From positions 15,360 to 79,359 of the forward strand of contig JAEWSC010000011.1 in assembly GCA_023398575.1 (NCBI GenBank): DNA of 64,000 nucleotides, in the 5' to 3' direction. The notes under the pieces are model-generated. The model had not been told where the DNA came from. It did no database searches and worked only from the letters and a program-made list of their open reading frames with translations. The stretch comes from Bacillota bacterium (lineage in GTDB: Bacteria > Bacillota > Clostridia > Christensenellales > Aristaeellaceae). Below, piece after piece: positions 54,393 to 63,309 of the stretch. Numbering within the stretch: the first letter of the stretch is position 1; each line of letters begins with the position of its first letter. A program made the translations under genes and the position numbers.

Positions 54393-56864
54393 ATGGCCGA
54401 AAAGCTGCTGATTGTCGATGATTCGGCAACCGACCGTCTGATTATTAAGAATATGCTGTCCGAATACAACGTGCTTACTGCATGTGACGGCCTCGAAGCC
54501 ATGCACTTGATTGACGCACACAAAGATATCGACCTGATTATACTCGATTTAAATATGCCCGTGATGGATGGCTTTGAGGTGCTGGAGGCGCTGAAGGCCA
54601 TTGATCAGGGCAAACGAATGAGAACCATCATACTGACCAATTATGATGAGCTTGAGAAGGAAATAAGAGGTCTGCAGGCAGGCGCGGTGGACTTTATCCG
54701 AAAGCCTGTGAACATGGAATCGCTGAAGGTACGTATCGGCATTCACCTGGAGCTACTAAAAATTCAAAAACTGTACGAGCAGACACTGTATGACCGCAGT
54801 CTGACCTTGGATACACTGCTGGATCAAGCCCCTCTTGGCATCGCCCTGTCACACGGTGCGCACCCCAATAGTAGTGAAAGAGAGCAGACGGTATTTAACG
54901 CCGCCTATGAACGGATTACTGGCAGGACAAGGGAAGAGTTGATTACGCTGGGCTGGGCGAAGATCACACACCCGGACGATCTCGACCGGGAAATGGAGCT
55001 TTATCGTCGCTTTCAGGCTGGAGAAACGGAAGGCTACTCCATGGAAAAGCGGTTCATCCGGCCTGACGGCAGTGTGGTATGGGTGGCCGTCACATTGGCG
55101 CTGCTGATGCGAAAAAGCGATATGAAGTATAATCATTTGTGCCTGATCCATGATATCACCGAGCGTAAGGCGGTAGAGAGTGCGCTGTATGAAAGCGAGC
55201 GGAGCAAATCCGTGCTTTTATCCAACCTGCCGGGCATGGCTTACCGGTGCGACTATGACCGCGACTGGACCATGCGTTTCGTCTCCGAGGGCTGCTTCCC
55301 GCTAACGGGATATCCTGCAGAAAGCCTACTTCACAACAGGGACCTGACGTTTAATGATCTGATACTTCCATCCTACCGGGACATCCTATGGGGAGAGTGG
55401 GAGAATGTACTGGCGAGCAGGAAGCCATTCAAATACGAATATGAGATCATCACGGCATCCGGCCAGCGCAAATGGGTGCTGGAAATGGGCCAGGGTGTAT
55501 TTGACAAGAGCGGAAACGTACAGGCGATTGAGGGCATCATCATCGACATCACCGACCGGAAAGAACACGAAATGAAGCTTCGGCTTATCAGCGAAATTGA
55601 CAGTCTCACCGGGCTGCACAACCGAAGAATATTGGAGAGCCTTTTAGCAAAGGACGCGGCTGACTGCGCGGAGGGTCCGCGGGCGGTGGTGCTGCTGAGC
55701 CTCAAAAAAATCCACTCCATCAGCCTGACCTACGGCTACAGTTTCAGCGAAAGGATCATCTCTGAGCTGGCTGCAAGCCTTGTAAAGCTCGCCAGCGACA
55801 GCAGGCGCCTGTTTCAGATATCCTTTGAGCGTTTCGCCTTTTATTTTACGAGCTATGAAAGCGCCGGAGAGCTGAGGGCTTTCTGTCACACAATAATCAG
55901 CTTGGTCGATGGCATACAGATTCTGCGCACTATCGGTTGCGGTATCGGCGTGGTCGAGTTCGACTGCCGGAAATGCTTGGCTGAAAATCTCATACGCAAT
56001 GCGTCCACGGCCGCGGAGCGTGCGGACGAAAGCCAGGTCTATGGGTACCGCTTCTTTGACAGTGAAATGGATGCCGTCATCCGTCGGGAGGCGGAGGTCA
56101 AAGAGGCACTGGTGCGTTTGGCAAGCGGATCTCCAACAGAACACCTGTACCTGCAGTACCAGCCGATTTTGAATTTAAAAACCAATCGGGTGGAGGAGTT
56201 TGAGGCGCTTGCACGCTTCAAAAGCGATAAGATCGGCATGGTTTCGCCGCTTGAATTCATACCGATCGCGGAAGAAACACAGTTGATCATTCCCATTGGA
56301 AAAATGGTGCTGGAGATGGCAAGCGCGTTTCAGCAGCACATACAAACGCTGGGCTTTGGCAGCATACGGATCTTTGTCAATGTGTCTGCTATTCAGCTGT
56401 TGCGCAGCGAATTCTTAACGGACTTTACAGGAATATTAAAAAGCCACACTGTAAACCCGGAGTGCTTTGGGCTGGAGATCACGGAATCTGTGTTCACCGA
56501 CAACTACCGCGTGATCAACGAAAAGCTGGAAAAGCTGATGGCCATTGGTGTAAAAACTGCCATTGATGACTTTGGTACGGGATATTCCTCTCTGGCCCGG
56601 GAAAGGGATTTGAAAATCAACAGCCTAAAAATTGATAAATCCTTCATTGACAGGCTGATGAGCCTGCGTCCCGAACAGGCTATTACCAGGGATATTATTT
56701 CCATGGCCCATAGAATGGGGCATACTGTAGTGGCTGAGGGTGTTGAATACCCGGAACAGAAGCAGTTTTTGCTGGACCATGGCTGCGACATGATGCAGGG
56801 CTACCTGTTCAGCAAGCCATTGAATGAGGACGCCGCGATAGCGCTTTTGAAAGAACAGGGGTAA
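54393..56864 (+). CDS. Response regulator with PAS domains, degenerate GGDEF and intact EAL (c-di-GMP phosphodiesterase)
   Basis: 823 residues: receiver (D52 in ILDLNMPVMDG), two PAS domains with PAC-type ends (about 140-265 and 270-395), a GGDEF-fold domain (SLTGLHNRR start, about 400-570) where the GG[DE]EF site is replaced by ISFERF, and a C-terminal EAL domain. The EAL site looks active: E604-A-L, NVSAIQL, LEITES, D725-D-F-G-T-G-Y-S-S-L, K in LKIDKSF, VAEGVE and QGYLFSKP. It would hydrolyse c-di-GMP when controlled by phosphorylation from the adjacent kinase. SD GAAGGAGG. 56 bases after the kinase gene. Confidence 0.92.
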   Translation: MAEKLLIVDDSATDRLIIKNMLSEYNVLTACDGLEAMHLIDAHKDIDLIILDLNMPVMDGFEVLEALKAIDQGKRMRTIILTNYDELEKEIRGLQAGAVDFIRKPVNMESLKVRIGIHLELLKIQKLYEQTLYDRSLTLDTLLDQAPLGIALSHGAHPNSSEREQTVFNAAYERITGRTREELITLGWAKITHPDDLDREMELYRRFQAGETEGYSMEKRFIRPDGSVVWVAVTLALLMRKSDMKYNHLCLIHDITERKAVESALYESERSKSVLLSNLPGMAYRCDYDRDWTMRFVSEGCFPLTGYPAESLLHNRDLTFNDLILPSYRDILWGEWENVLASRKPFKYEYEIITASGQRKWVLEMGQGVFDKSGNVQAIEGIIIDITDRKEHEMKLRLISEIDSLTGLHNRRILESLLAKDAADCAEGPRAVVLLSLKKIHSISLTYGYSFSERIISELAASLVKLASDSRRLFQISFERFAFYFTSYESAGELRAFCHTIISLVDGIQILRTIGCGIGVVEFDCRKCLAENLIRNASTAAERADESQVYGYRFFDSEMDAVIRREAEVKEALVRLASGSPTEHLYLQYQPILNLKTNRVEEFEALARFKSDKIGMVSPLEFIPIAEETQLIIPIGKMVLEMASAFQQHIQTLGFGSIRIFVNVSAIQLLRSEFLTDFTGILKSHTVNPECFGLEITESVFTDNYRVINEKLEKLMAIGVKTAIDDFGTGYSSLARERDLKINSLKIDKSFIDRLMSLRPEQAITRDIISMAHRMGHTVVAEGVEYPEQKQFLLDHGCDMMQGYLFSKPLNEDAAIALLKEQG

Positions 56865-56898
56865 AGCCTGTATACCGCGCTTGGGAAGGAGGCGCAAT

Positions 56899-59583
56899 AT
56901 GCGTTCGATAAAGCGAAGAAGCCTTTCCGTAAAAGCGATCAGCACGATCACATTTGCCTTGGCGATGCTGGTTTCTATTTGCATCATCGCTTTTTTAGTG
57001 TTCGCCTCCTGGATTTCATCCTCCGGCAAAGTGATGCGCTATACCGCGAATGATCTGAATAAGAATCTGTATCAGCGCATTGATACCTTTATCTTAACTT
57101 CGGAAGCCGTGAACCGCTACAATGGATCATTGCTTGCATACGGCACGCTCAACCTGGCGGATGCTAATGCCCGCGACAGGTTTTTTGCCAGTGTCCTGGG
57201 GTCCCATGATGGCGAAATTTTCCGTTTCGGCTTCGGCACCGCCGATGGCGCATTCTATGGTGCCACAAAGGTGCCGGGCGGAGGTATAGAGATATTTCGG
57301 CAGGATGAGACCACAGGCGGAATCGTGCGTCATTACCGTGCTGGGGAGGACCTTAGCGCCGGTGAACTCATGGATCATGCGGAAGTCTACGACTGCCGCA
57401 CGCAACCTTGGTATACCGCGGCTGTGAAGGCAAAAGGCACTGCATTTGCACAGGTTTATTTGGATTACACCGCATATGAATTGATGGTATCGGCTGGCAG
57501 GCCTTTATACGATGAGGCAGGAGGGCTCTTGGGGGTTTTGGTTGCTGATATCCGGTTATCGGATTTGGCTAGGCGCCTTTGGGATGCCGCAGGCGCCGAT
57601 AAGGGCTACGCCTTTGTGGTGGAAAAGAAAACAGGCGCATTGATTGCAAACTCTATTGGCTATGCAAACTTTTCCTTTACCCATAGCGGCGGTTACAAGC
57701 GGTATACGCTGGATGATATCAAGATGCCCGCTGTTGCGCAGGCCTTTGAGCAGTATAAAGTGGAAGCGAGCCCGGAGCTTTTCGTACGCACAAAGGATGT
57801 AAACCTCTATGTCAACGCAAGGGGATACCAAAGGGAAGGATTGGACTGGGTCATACTGACTGCAATACCGGAATCATTTCTAATGGCAGAAGTAATCCGT
57901 AATATTGAGCGGACGATCTTTCTTGTGATAATCGCCATTGTTTTATCGCTGGCTATCTATATTGTCATTGCAAGAAGATTGTTTCAGCCCATGAACAATC
58001 TTCTTGAGGTTGCTGAACACATCGCCTCCGGCAATCTTTCAGAACGCGCATCAGTCGTCCGCCAGGATGAAATCGGCCGGATTTCATGTGCCTTCAATCA
58101 AACAGCTGATAAAATGCTGTATCTGATCAACCACCTGGAGGACATGGTGAAGCTAAAAACAGCGGACATGGAGGGAAGTAAAAATCAACTTCGCCTTTTG
58201 CTGGACTCGACAGCCGAGGCTATTTACGGTGTTGACCTCGATGGGAATTGTACGTTCTGCAATAAGAACTGCCTCAAGGTTCTTGGGTATGCAGGCGAAA
58301 ATGAACTGCTTGGGAAAAACATGCATAGGACCATGCACCACACCAAGGCAGACGGTACGACATTTCCGGCAGAAGAGTGCGGGATCACCAACGCTGTCCG
58401 CCTTGGCGTAGGCAAAAATGCGGATGACGAGGTGTTCTGGCGGGCTGACGGCAGTTGGTTTTTTGCTGAGTATCACGCCTATCCTCAAATACAGGAAGGC
58501 AGGGTCATAGGCGCGGTGATCACCTTTATGGATATCACACAGCGCAAAAAGCATGATGAGGAGATCAGGTACTTAAGCAGTCATGATGTGCTGACCGGCC
58601 TTTTCAACCGGGGCTATTTCCAGGAGGCCATCAAGCAAATGGATGTGCCTGCCAATCTGCCGCTTTCAGTGGTATTCGCTGACTTAAACGGTCTGAAAAT
58701 GACAAACGATATCTTCGGCCATGAGGCAGGAGATGCACTTATCATCAAAGCAGCCGAAATCCTTGTCCTATCCTGCCGGGCAGACGATATGGTTGCCCGC
58801 ATAGGCGGGGATGAGTTTGTGCTGCTTCTTCCGGGTACAGACATGGAAAGTGCTCAAACAATTATTGATCGCATCCGCCTGGGCTTTGCCGATGCGCGGG
58901 TCGCCGCTGTAAAATGCAGCATCTCCCTTGGGTGCGATACAAAAGAAAGCCCGGATACACCGATAGAGGAGACCATTGCCAACGCCGAAAATATGATGTA
59001 CAAAGACAAGACGCTCAACCGAAAGTTAGTCAATAAGGGGATGATTGACACCATTATGGAGACGCTGCACGAAAAAAGCCCCAAAGAAAAACAGCACTCC
59101 ATAGGCGTCAGCGGACTGTGCGAACGCATAGGGGCTGCTATGCATATGACAGATGCGGACGTTGCAAAACTCAGGCGGGCCGGCTATCTGCATGATATCG
59201 GCAAGATTACCTTACATGAGCATGTGCTGCATTGGGATGATCTTACGGAACCGGAGCGTGAGAAAATCCAGCAGCATTCCGCCGTAGGCTACCGTATACT
59301 AAACCTGTTCGACGATACGCTGGACCTGGCAGAAGGCGTATACAGCCATCATGAGCGCTGGGATGGAGCAGGATACCCCAAAGGCCTCAAGGGCAATGAT
59401 ATCCCGCTGATTTCCAGGGTCATCTCTATCGCGGAGACGTATGACCGCGTATCTAATGACACAGCTTTAGGGGAACACATAAGAAAAGAGATGGCGCTGG
59501 ACGTGATTCGCCAGGGAGCTGGTAAACAATTTGATCCACTAATCTCAGAATCATTTATTGAAATGATTTTAAAAAATGAATAA
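56899..59583 (+). CDS. Cache-HAMP-PAS-GGDEF-HD-GYP sensor (diguanylate cyclase and HD-GYP domain)
   Basis: 894 residues from ATG 56899 (GGAAGGAGG upstream). Membrane helix 1 (about 18-40), an extracellular double-Cache sensor (about 45-325), helix 2, HAMP (about 360-415), PAS (about 430-545), then GGDEF at 636-640 with an inhibitory RxxD site five residues before it (RADD), then an HD-GYP domain with H765-D766 (LHDIGK), HHERWDGAGYP (GYP 825-827) and an ETYDRVS motif. Both catalytic sites look intact, so one protein could make and degrade c-di-GMP under control of an extracellular ligand. Last gene of the operon. Confidence 0.92.
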   Translation: MRSIKRRSLSVKAISTITFALAMLVSICIIAFLVFASWISSSGKVMRYTANDLNKNLYQRIDTFILTSEAVNRYNGSLLAYGTLNLADANARDRFFASVLGSHDGEIFRFGFGTADGAFYGATKVPGGGIEIFRQDETTGGIVRHYRAGEDLSAGELMDHAEVYDCRTQPWYTAAVKAKGTAFAQVYLDYTAYELMVSAGRPLYDEAGGLLGVLVADIRLSDLARRLWDAAGADKGYAFVVEKKTGALIANSIGYANFSFTHSGGYKRYTLDDIKMPAVAQAFEQYKVEASPELFVRTKDVNLYVNARGYQREGLDWVILTAIPESFLMAEVIRNIERTIFLVIIAIVLSLAIYIVIARRLFQPMNNLLEVAEHIASGNLSERASVVRQDEIGRISCAFNQTADKMLYLINHLEDMVKLKTADMEGSKNQLRLLLDSTAEAIYGVDLDGNCTFCNKNCLKVLGYAGENELLGKNMHRTMHHTKADGTTFPAEECGITNAVRLGVGKNADDEVFWRADGSWFFAEYHAYPQIQEGRVIGAVITFMDITQRKKHDEEIRYLSSHDVLTGLFNRGYFQEAIKQMDVPANLPLSVVFADLNGLKMTNDIFGHEAGDALIIKAAEILVLSCRADDMVARIGGDEFVLLLPGTDMESAQTIIDRIRLGFADARVAAVKCSISLGCDTKESPDTPIEETIANAENMMYKDKTLNRKLVNKGMIDTIMETLHEKSPKEKQHSIGVSGLCERIGAAMHMTDADVAKLRRAGYLHDIGKITLHEHVLHWDDLTEPEREKIQQHSAVGYRILNLFDDTLDLAEGVYSHHERWDGAGYPKGLKGNDIPLISRVISIAETYDRVSNDTALGEHIRKEMALDVIRQGAGKQFDPLISESFIEMILKNE

Positions 59584-60158
59584 ACATCATGGTTGCAGCG
59601 CAAAGAGCTTGGTAGAGAAGGCAAAGAAATTGCTATGTACTATTAAAAAAGCACATCTAAATACAATAAGACAAATACACTCAGCCGCGCTAAATGATCT
59701 GCGAATAAATGCACTGCCTTAGGCGTAGCTTGGGTAACATTATGGTTAATGTTCATTTGACCGATGGAAACCGTATGAAATCAAATGTCGCGGTGGAGTC
59801 AGGTGTATTACGCCATGCAGGATCAAATTTGTCGGGCGTACATGTCACGACACCGTATTACAGGTTGTTAGGGAAATTATACCCACTTGATATGAGATGA
59901 ATATGGCCGATCAGTAAGAAGAGACTATGCTATGAAAGCATTAAAATCCTTGCTTATCAGTTGCTTTTGTATTAAAATATTGTAGATAATAAAACAGCAT
60001 TTTAGCGAATTCAAAGGAATTTTTGTAAATAACAGCGAAATATGTAGCGTATATTTTTGACAACTAACGCGGAAGAGCAGCGCAAGAAAAGTTTATGTTT
60101 TATGAATACAAATGATGAAGGTTATGCTGTAATGGCGCCTTCCTTCCAAGGAGAAACA
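59584..60158. other. Intergenic region between the two c-di-GMP-related gene sets
   Basis: 575 bases. A 63-codon frame at 59709-59900 has no SD or recognisable motif. A weak promoter (TTGCTT at 59961-59966, 18 bases, GATAAT at 59985-59990) may serve the downstream genes. I searched by eye for the c-di-GMP-I riboswitch core and did not see it. No terminator for the upstream operon was recognised. Confidence 0.4.
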
Positions 60159-60929
60159 ATGCATACATCATCCATTCATACAATCCTTCTAGATTCTCAG
60201 CAGGAAAAAAAGCGTTTCCGTGAGGAACACTATAATACTGTTTATGCATATGCTTTTGATGCAACTGGTTCCGACGACCAAGCCAGGGAACTTACCGAGG
60301 TAACATTTGCTGATTTGGAACACCGCCATGAAAACCAACCTATTGCCAAGCATTGCGACGCCTATCTGGCAGCGCAAGTATATTTGTTATATGCAAAAGG
60401 TGATTTTGCTGCTCCCAGTGAAAAGAAATCGATGGTTTCTGAGATTTCAGCGAAAGAAATGAAATATGGCGATCCTGCTGGTAAAACACCAACTACTGTT
60501 CAAACTGCAAACGAGTTTAATGATGATAGTCATAACCAACATGAATCAGATGAACAAGATCATGCCTTGGATGATCAAGCATATACTGCCGTGGACGCGG
60601 CTTCATTGATAGAGGCATCAGTAACAGATCAAGTGGCTAGTAGTACACAAATAAATTCTGCATCAGAGTGTTCGGGAGGTGTTTTAGCATCGGACAACGC
60701 TATGCAAAGCAGCGCGGTGTATGACGAGGCTAGTACCATTTTCTGGATTCCTGGTCAGGATCAACGGCGTGATCAGGTGGATACAGGCCAACCAGCAATG
60801 TTGATTGCTGAAAAACCGCCTGAGAGGTCAGCTTTCCTAAGCGTGCTCAATGGAGTCTTGATTTTATGTTCGCTCGCCGCAATTGCTTTTTTGATAATGC
60901 AACTGGATATTTTGCCGACAGTATTTTAA
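60159..60929 (+). CDS. Membrane protein with ECF-sigma-region-2-like N-terminus
   Basis: 256 residues from ATG 60159, placed five bases after AAGGAG; the frame is open from 60057 but without an SD. Residues about 10-80 read like sigma-70 region 2 of ECF factors (FREEHYNTVYAYAFDATG, then SDDQARELTEVTFADLEHR), yet no region 4 follows. A long acidic, Ser/Asp/Gln-rich linker (about 85-215) leads to one C-terminal membrane helix (about 228-250), leaving the N-terminus in the cytoplasm. First gene of the putative polysaccharide set; 19 bases before the coiled-coil gene. The sigma resemblance is by eye only. Confidence 0.65.
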   Translation: MHTSSIHTILLDSQQEKKRFREEHYNTVYAYAFDATGSDDQARELTEVTFADLEHRHENQPIAKHCDAYLAAQVYLLYAKGDFAAPSEKKSMVSEISAKEMKYGDPAGKTPTTVQTANEFNDDSHNQHESDEQDHALDDQAYTAVDAASLIEASVTDQVASSTQINSASECSGGVLASDNAMQSSAVYDEASTIFWIPGQDQRRDQVDTGQPAMLIAEKPPERSAFLSVLNGVLILCSLAAIAFLIMQLDILPTVF

Positions 60930-60948
60930 TGGAGGGGAGAAACCACAG

Positions 60949-61659
60949 ATGTCCATCACCGACAGCAATATAAGGTACCCAAAGCTTAGACAAAAGTGGC
61001 GGAAATATTATCATATATTTGAAGTGGATCAGCATTTGGCCTGGGTTGCGAATGAGACGGAAAAAGATAGGAAAGAGTTATCTAGCTTAACCTCAAAATT
61101 CGAGGCGCTTAGCCGTGATGATCTTTCTAGAAAAGCCCGCCTGTCTTCTATGGAAGAGCAGCTATCCAGACAGGCAGTAGAACTAGAAGAGAAAAAGCAG
61201 GAGCTAGACCAGACAAGAAATGAGTTAATGAAAAGCCATATTGAAAATACGCGTCAACGTGAGGAAATAGCACAGCAGACCATTGAATTGGCAAAATCAT
61301 ATACTCGTATTGAAAAGCTGAACGAGTTGATTGCGCGCTTGGAATCAAAGAATACGGAAGAGCTGATACTCGATGCCGAAAATCGGGCTTCTAGTATTGT
61401 GGCTCATGCTGTTTCAGATAGTGAAAAAATGCTACAGCAAATAAACGAGCAAAGGGCTCGTGTCGTATCAGCCAGTCGTGCTGCGTATTATAATGCTTTG
61501 CAGTTCAAACAGGAATTAGCTGATCGGTTTCACAGAATGGAGCAAGAACTGGATACTTCGATTGATATACTCCGCATTATGGAAAATTCTCGTCTTACGC
61601 TGACACAGTTGGCTGATTCGCCCCGTATCGTCAATGAGCATGGCTCTGTGATTTCATAA
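60949..61659 (+). CDS. Coiled-coil protein (DivIVA-like composition)
   Basis: 236 residues, soluble. After a short N-terminal region (RQKWRKYYHIFEVDQHLAWV) nearly everything is predicted coiled coil (about 35-215), with heptad-like runs and an Ala/Glu-rich part (LDAENRASSIVAHAVSDSEK) recalling DivIVA and other polar or scaffold proteins. No catalytic motif. SD GGAGGGGAG. It lies between the sigma-like membrane protein and the lipoprotein, 19 and 18 bases apart, so it is surely in the same operon. Probable structural or localisation role (inference). Confidence 0.7.
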   Translation: MSITDSNIRYPKLRQKWRKYYHIFEVDQHLAWVANETEKDRKELSSLTSKFEALSRDDLSRKARLSSMEEQLSRQAVELEEKKQELDQTRNELMKSHIENTRQREEIAQQTIELAKSYTRIEKLNELIARLESKNTEELILDAENRASSIVAHAVSDSEKMLQQINEQRARVVSASRAAYYNALQFKQELADRFHRMEQELDTSIDILRIMENSRLTLTQLADSPRIVNEHGSVIS

Positions 61660-61677
61660 ATACCGGAAGGAGAGCAT

Positions 61678-63282
61678 ATGCCAAGAACTTTCAGGTCCAT
61701 TGCATGCTTATGCCTGTGTTCTGTGCTTCTGTTGATGAGTGGCTGTTCAAACACCCCTACAGTCGTGCTTGAAAATAAGGCCACCCAGCGTAGCAGGTTG
61801 ATTGCCACGCCTGCACCAACACTTAGCAACGATCCGGCAATTCTTTATAAAAGCGTATTGACGGACAAGCGCATTGTCAGCCTTGTATTTGAAGGCTATA
61901 CAGACGATTTGTCTATGCTGGCCATAATGGAAGAGCTTAAAAAAGCGAAGGTATCCAGTATATTCTTCTTAAGTGGGGTAAGCGCAAGCGAGCACCCGGA
62001 TGTTGTAAAGGCGATCCATCAGGCCGGATTTGTTATTGGAAATTACGGCATCAACGCTCCAAAAAGCATGGAAGAACAGGATGCTCAGGCAAATGTACAC
62101 CAGTTTCGGCGCTCTCAGGAGCTCATTGAACCAATAACAGGCAATGCCCCAACGCTGTTTCGCTGTAACGGGTCAATATATACAAAAGAGGTACTTCAGG
62201 CGGCTTCATTAGTTGGGCTTGAGGCAGGTGTTGAGCCAGGTGTATTTTTAAATCACCGCAGCTTTCACCAGATGAGCGATGCGCAGCAGTTTGTTCAAAG
62301 GCTGACTCGCGGCTCAATCATCACAATTAAGCTGGGTCAGGAGCTTGACTTTTCTGAATTTAATGAAGCAAAACCAAATATGGATGATATTGCTGTCGAT
62401 CCTCCACCGTTCTTATCGGATGATATGCAGAGTACAATCATTAACACATATGCCAATATTGTTCCGGTGGTTGCATGGCTGATAGAAGCGTTAAAAGCGG
62501 ATGGATATGCGATGGTTTCACCAGAAGAGCTTCAAGCATATCGAATTGCTATGTTTGATTCTCCAACTCAATTAGACGCAAAGACGTTGGCGGCGCTAAA
62601 ACCGGATGCATATGCATTGCCAGCAACCGATTTCCCTATGGGCTTGCAAGAACATGCGCCAAAAAATACGAACGCATGGAGCGGCACTGTGCTAATTGGT
62701 GACGCATTGACAACTGGGGTGCAGGACTATGTTCAGTGGCGCCGTAAAGAAGCCCCAGAGTATTTGGATGGTTTACAATTTTTGACCTCTGCAAATTTTG
62801 GCGTTGTATCTTCACTGATGCGGATTTCATCTACCTCGGATCATCCTCAACTGGACGGGGAACGGCTGCTGGTGGAGGATGCGCTGGCAAAGATGAAAGC
62901 GAGAACCGTTCTGCTCATGCCTGGACTGAGCGACGTACGGCGCTATTCCCAGGAAAAGCTTATAGACAGCCTGAAGGTACTTATCTACCAGATTCGTACA
63001 AAAATCCCCGGAGTGCGAATTTTCATACTGACTATCCCCCCAGGCATAGCAAAGCGCTATGGGGAGCCAACAAATGCGCGCATCTTCCAATATAACCTGG
63101 CAGTGGCAAGGTTTTGTCTTGAATATGATGTTCCATTAATTGACACAGCCTATGCGCTGCGGGATGACCAGGGAAATCTAAATGAGTTTTTATGCATAGA
63201 CCCTGATACGGCTGGTATCCATTTAAACGATGCCGGTAACGAACGATGGATTGATTGCCTCCGGCGATTTATGCCATTTTAA
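61678..63282 (+). CDS. Lipoprotein with catalytically degenerate NodB-like and SGNH-like domains
   Basis: 534 residues. Lipobox LMSGC (Cys23). Residues about 60-290 follow the polysaccharide deacetylase fold in order (LVFEGYTDD, AKVSSIFFLSG, HPDVVKAIHQAGFVIGNYG, TLFRCNG) but lack the catalytic and metal residues: TFDDG is VFEGY and the H-x-x-x-H motif is gone. Residues about 335-534 resemble an SGNH hydrolase: block I is VLIGDAL with Ala343 where the Ser belongs, and block V is AGIHLND with Ala512 where the catalytic Asp belongs, though H515 remains. It therefore looks like a two-domain non-enzymatic glycan-binding or scaffold protein of an envelope polysaccharide system. Confidence 0.75.
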   Translation: MPRTFRSIACLCLCSVLLLMSGCSNTPTVVLENKATQRSRLIATPAPTLSNDPAILYKSVLTDKRIVSLVFEGYTDDLSMLAIMEELKKAKVSSIFFLSGVSASEHPDVVKAIHQAGFVIGNYGINAPKSMEEQDAQANVHQFRRSQELIEPITGNAPTLFRCNGSIYTKEVLQAASLVGLEAGVEPGVFLNHRSFHQMSDAQQFVQRLTRGSIITIKLGQELDFSEFNEAKPNMDDIAVDPPPFLSDDMQSTIINTYANIVPVVAWLIEALKADGYAMVSPEELQAYRIAMFDSPTQLDAKTLAALKPDAYALPATDFPMGLQEHAPKNTNAWSGTVLIGDALTTGVQDYVQWRRKEAPEYLDGLQFLTSANFGVVSSLMRISSTSDHPQLDGERLLVEDALAKMKARTVLLMPGLSDVRRYSQEKLIDSLKVLIYQIRTKIPGVRIFILTIPPGIAKRYGEPTNARIFQYNLAVARFCLEYDVPLIDTAYALRDDQGNLNEFLCIDPDTAGIHLNDAGNERWIDCLRRFMPF

Positions 63283-63309
63283 CGGTCAAAAAGGAAATGA
63301 GGCAGTTCA

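Noticed and set aside
59709..59900. 63-codon plus-strand frame
   Set aside because: No ribosome binding site, no recognisable motif, and a position in a gene-poor stretch; not supported as a gene.
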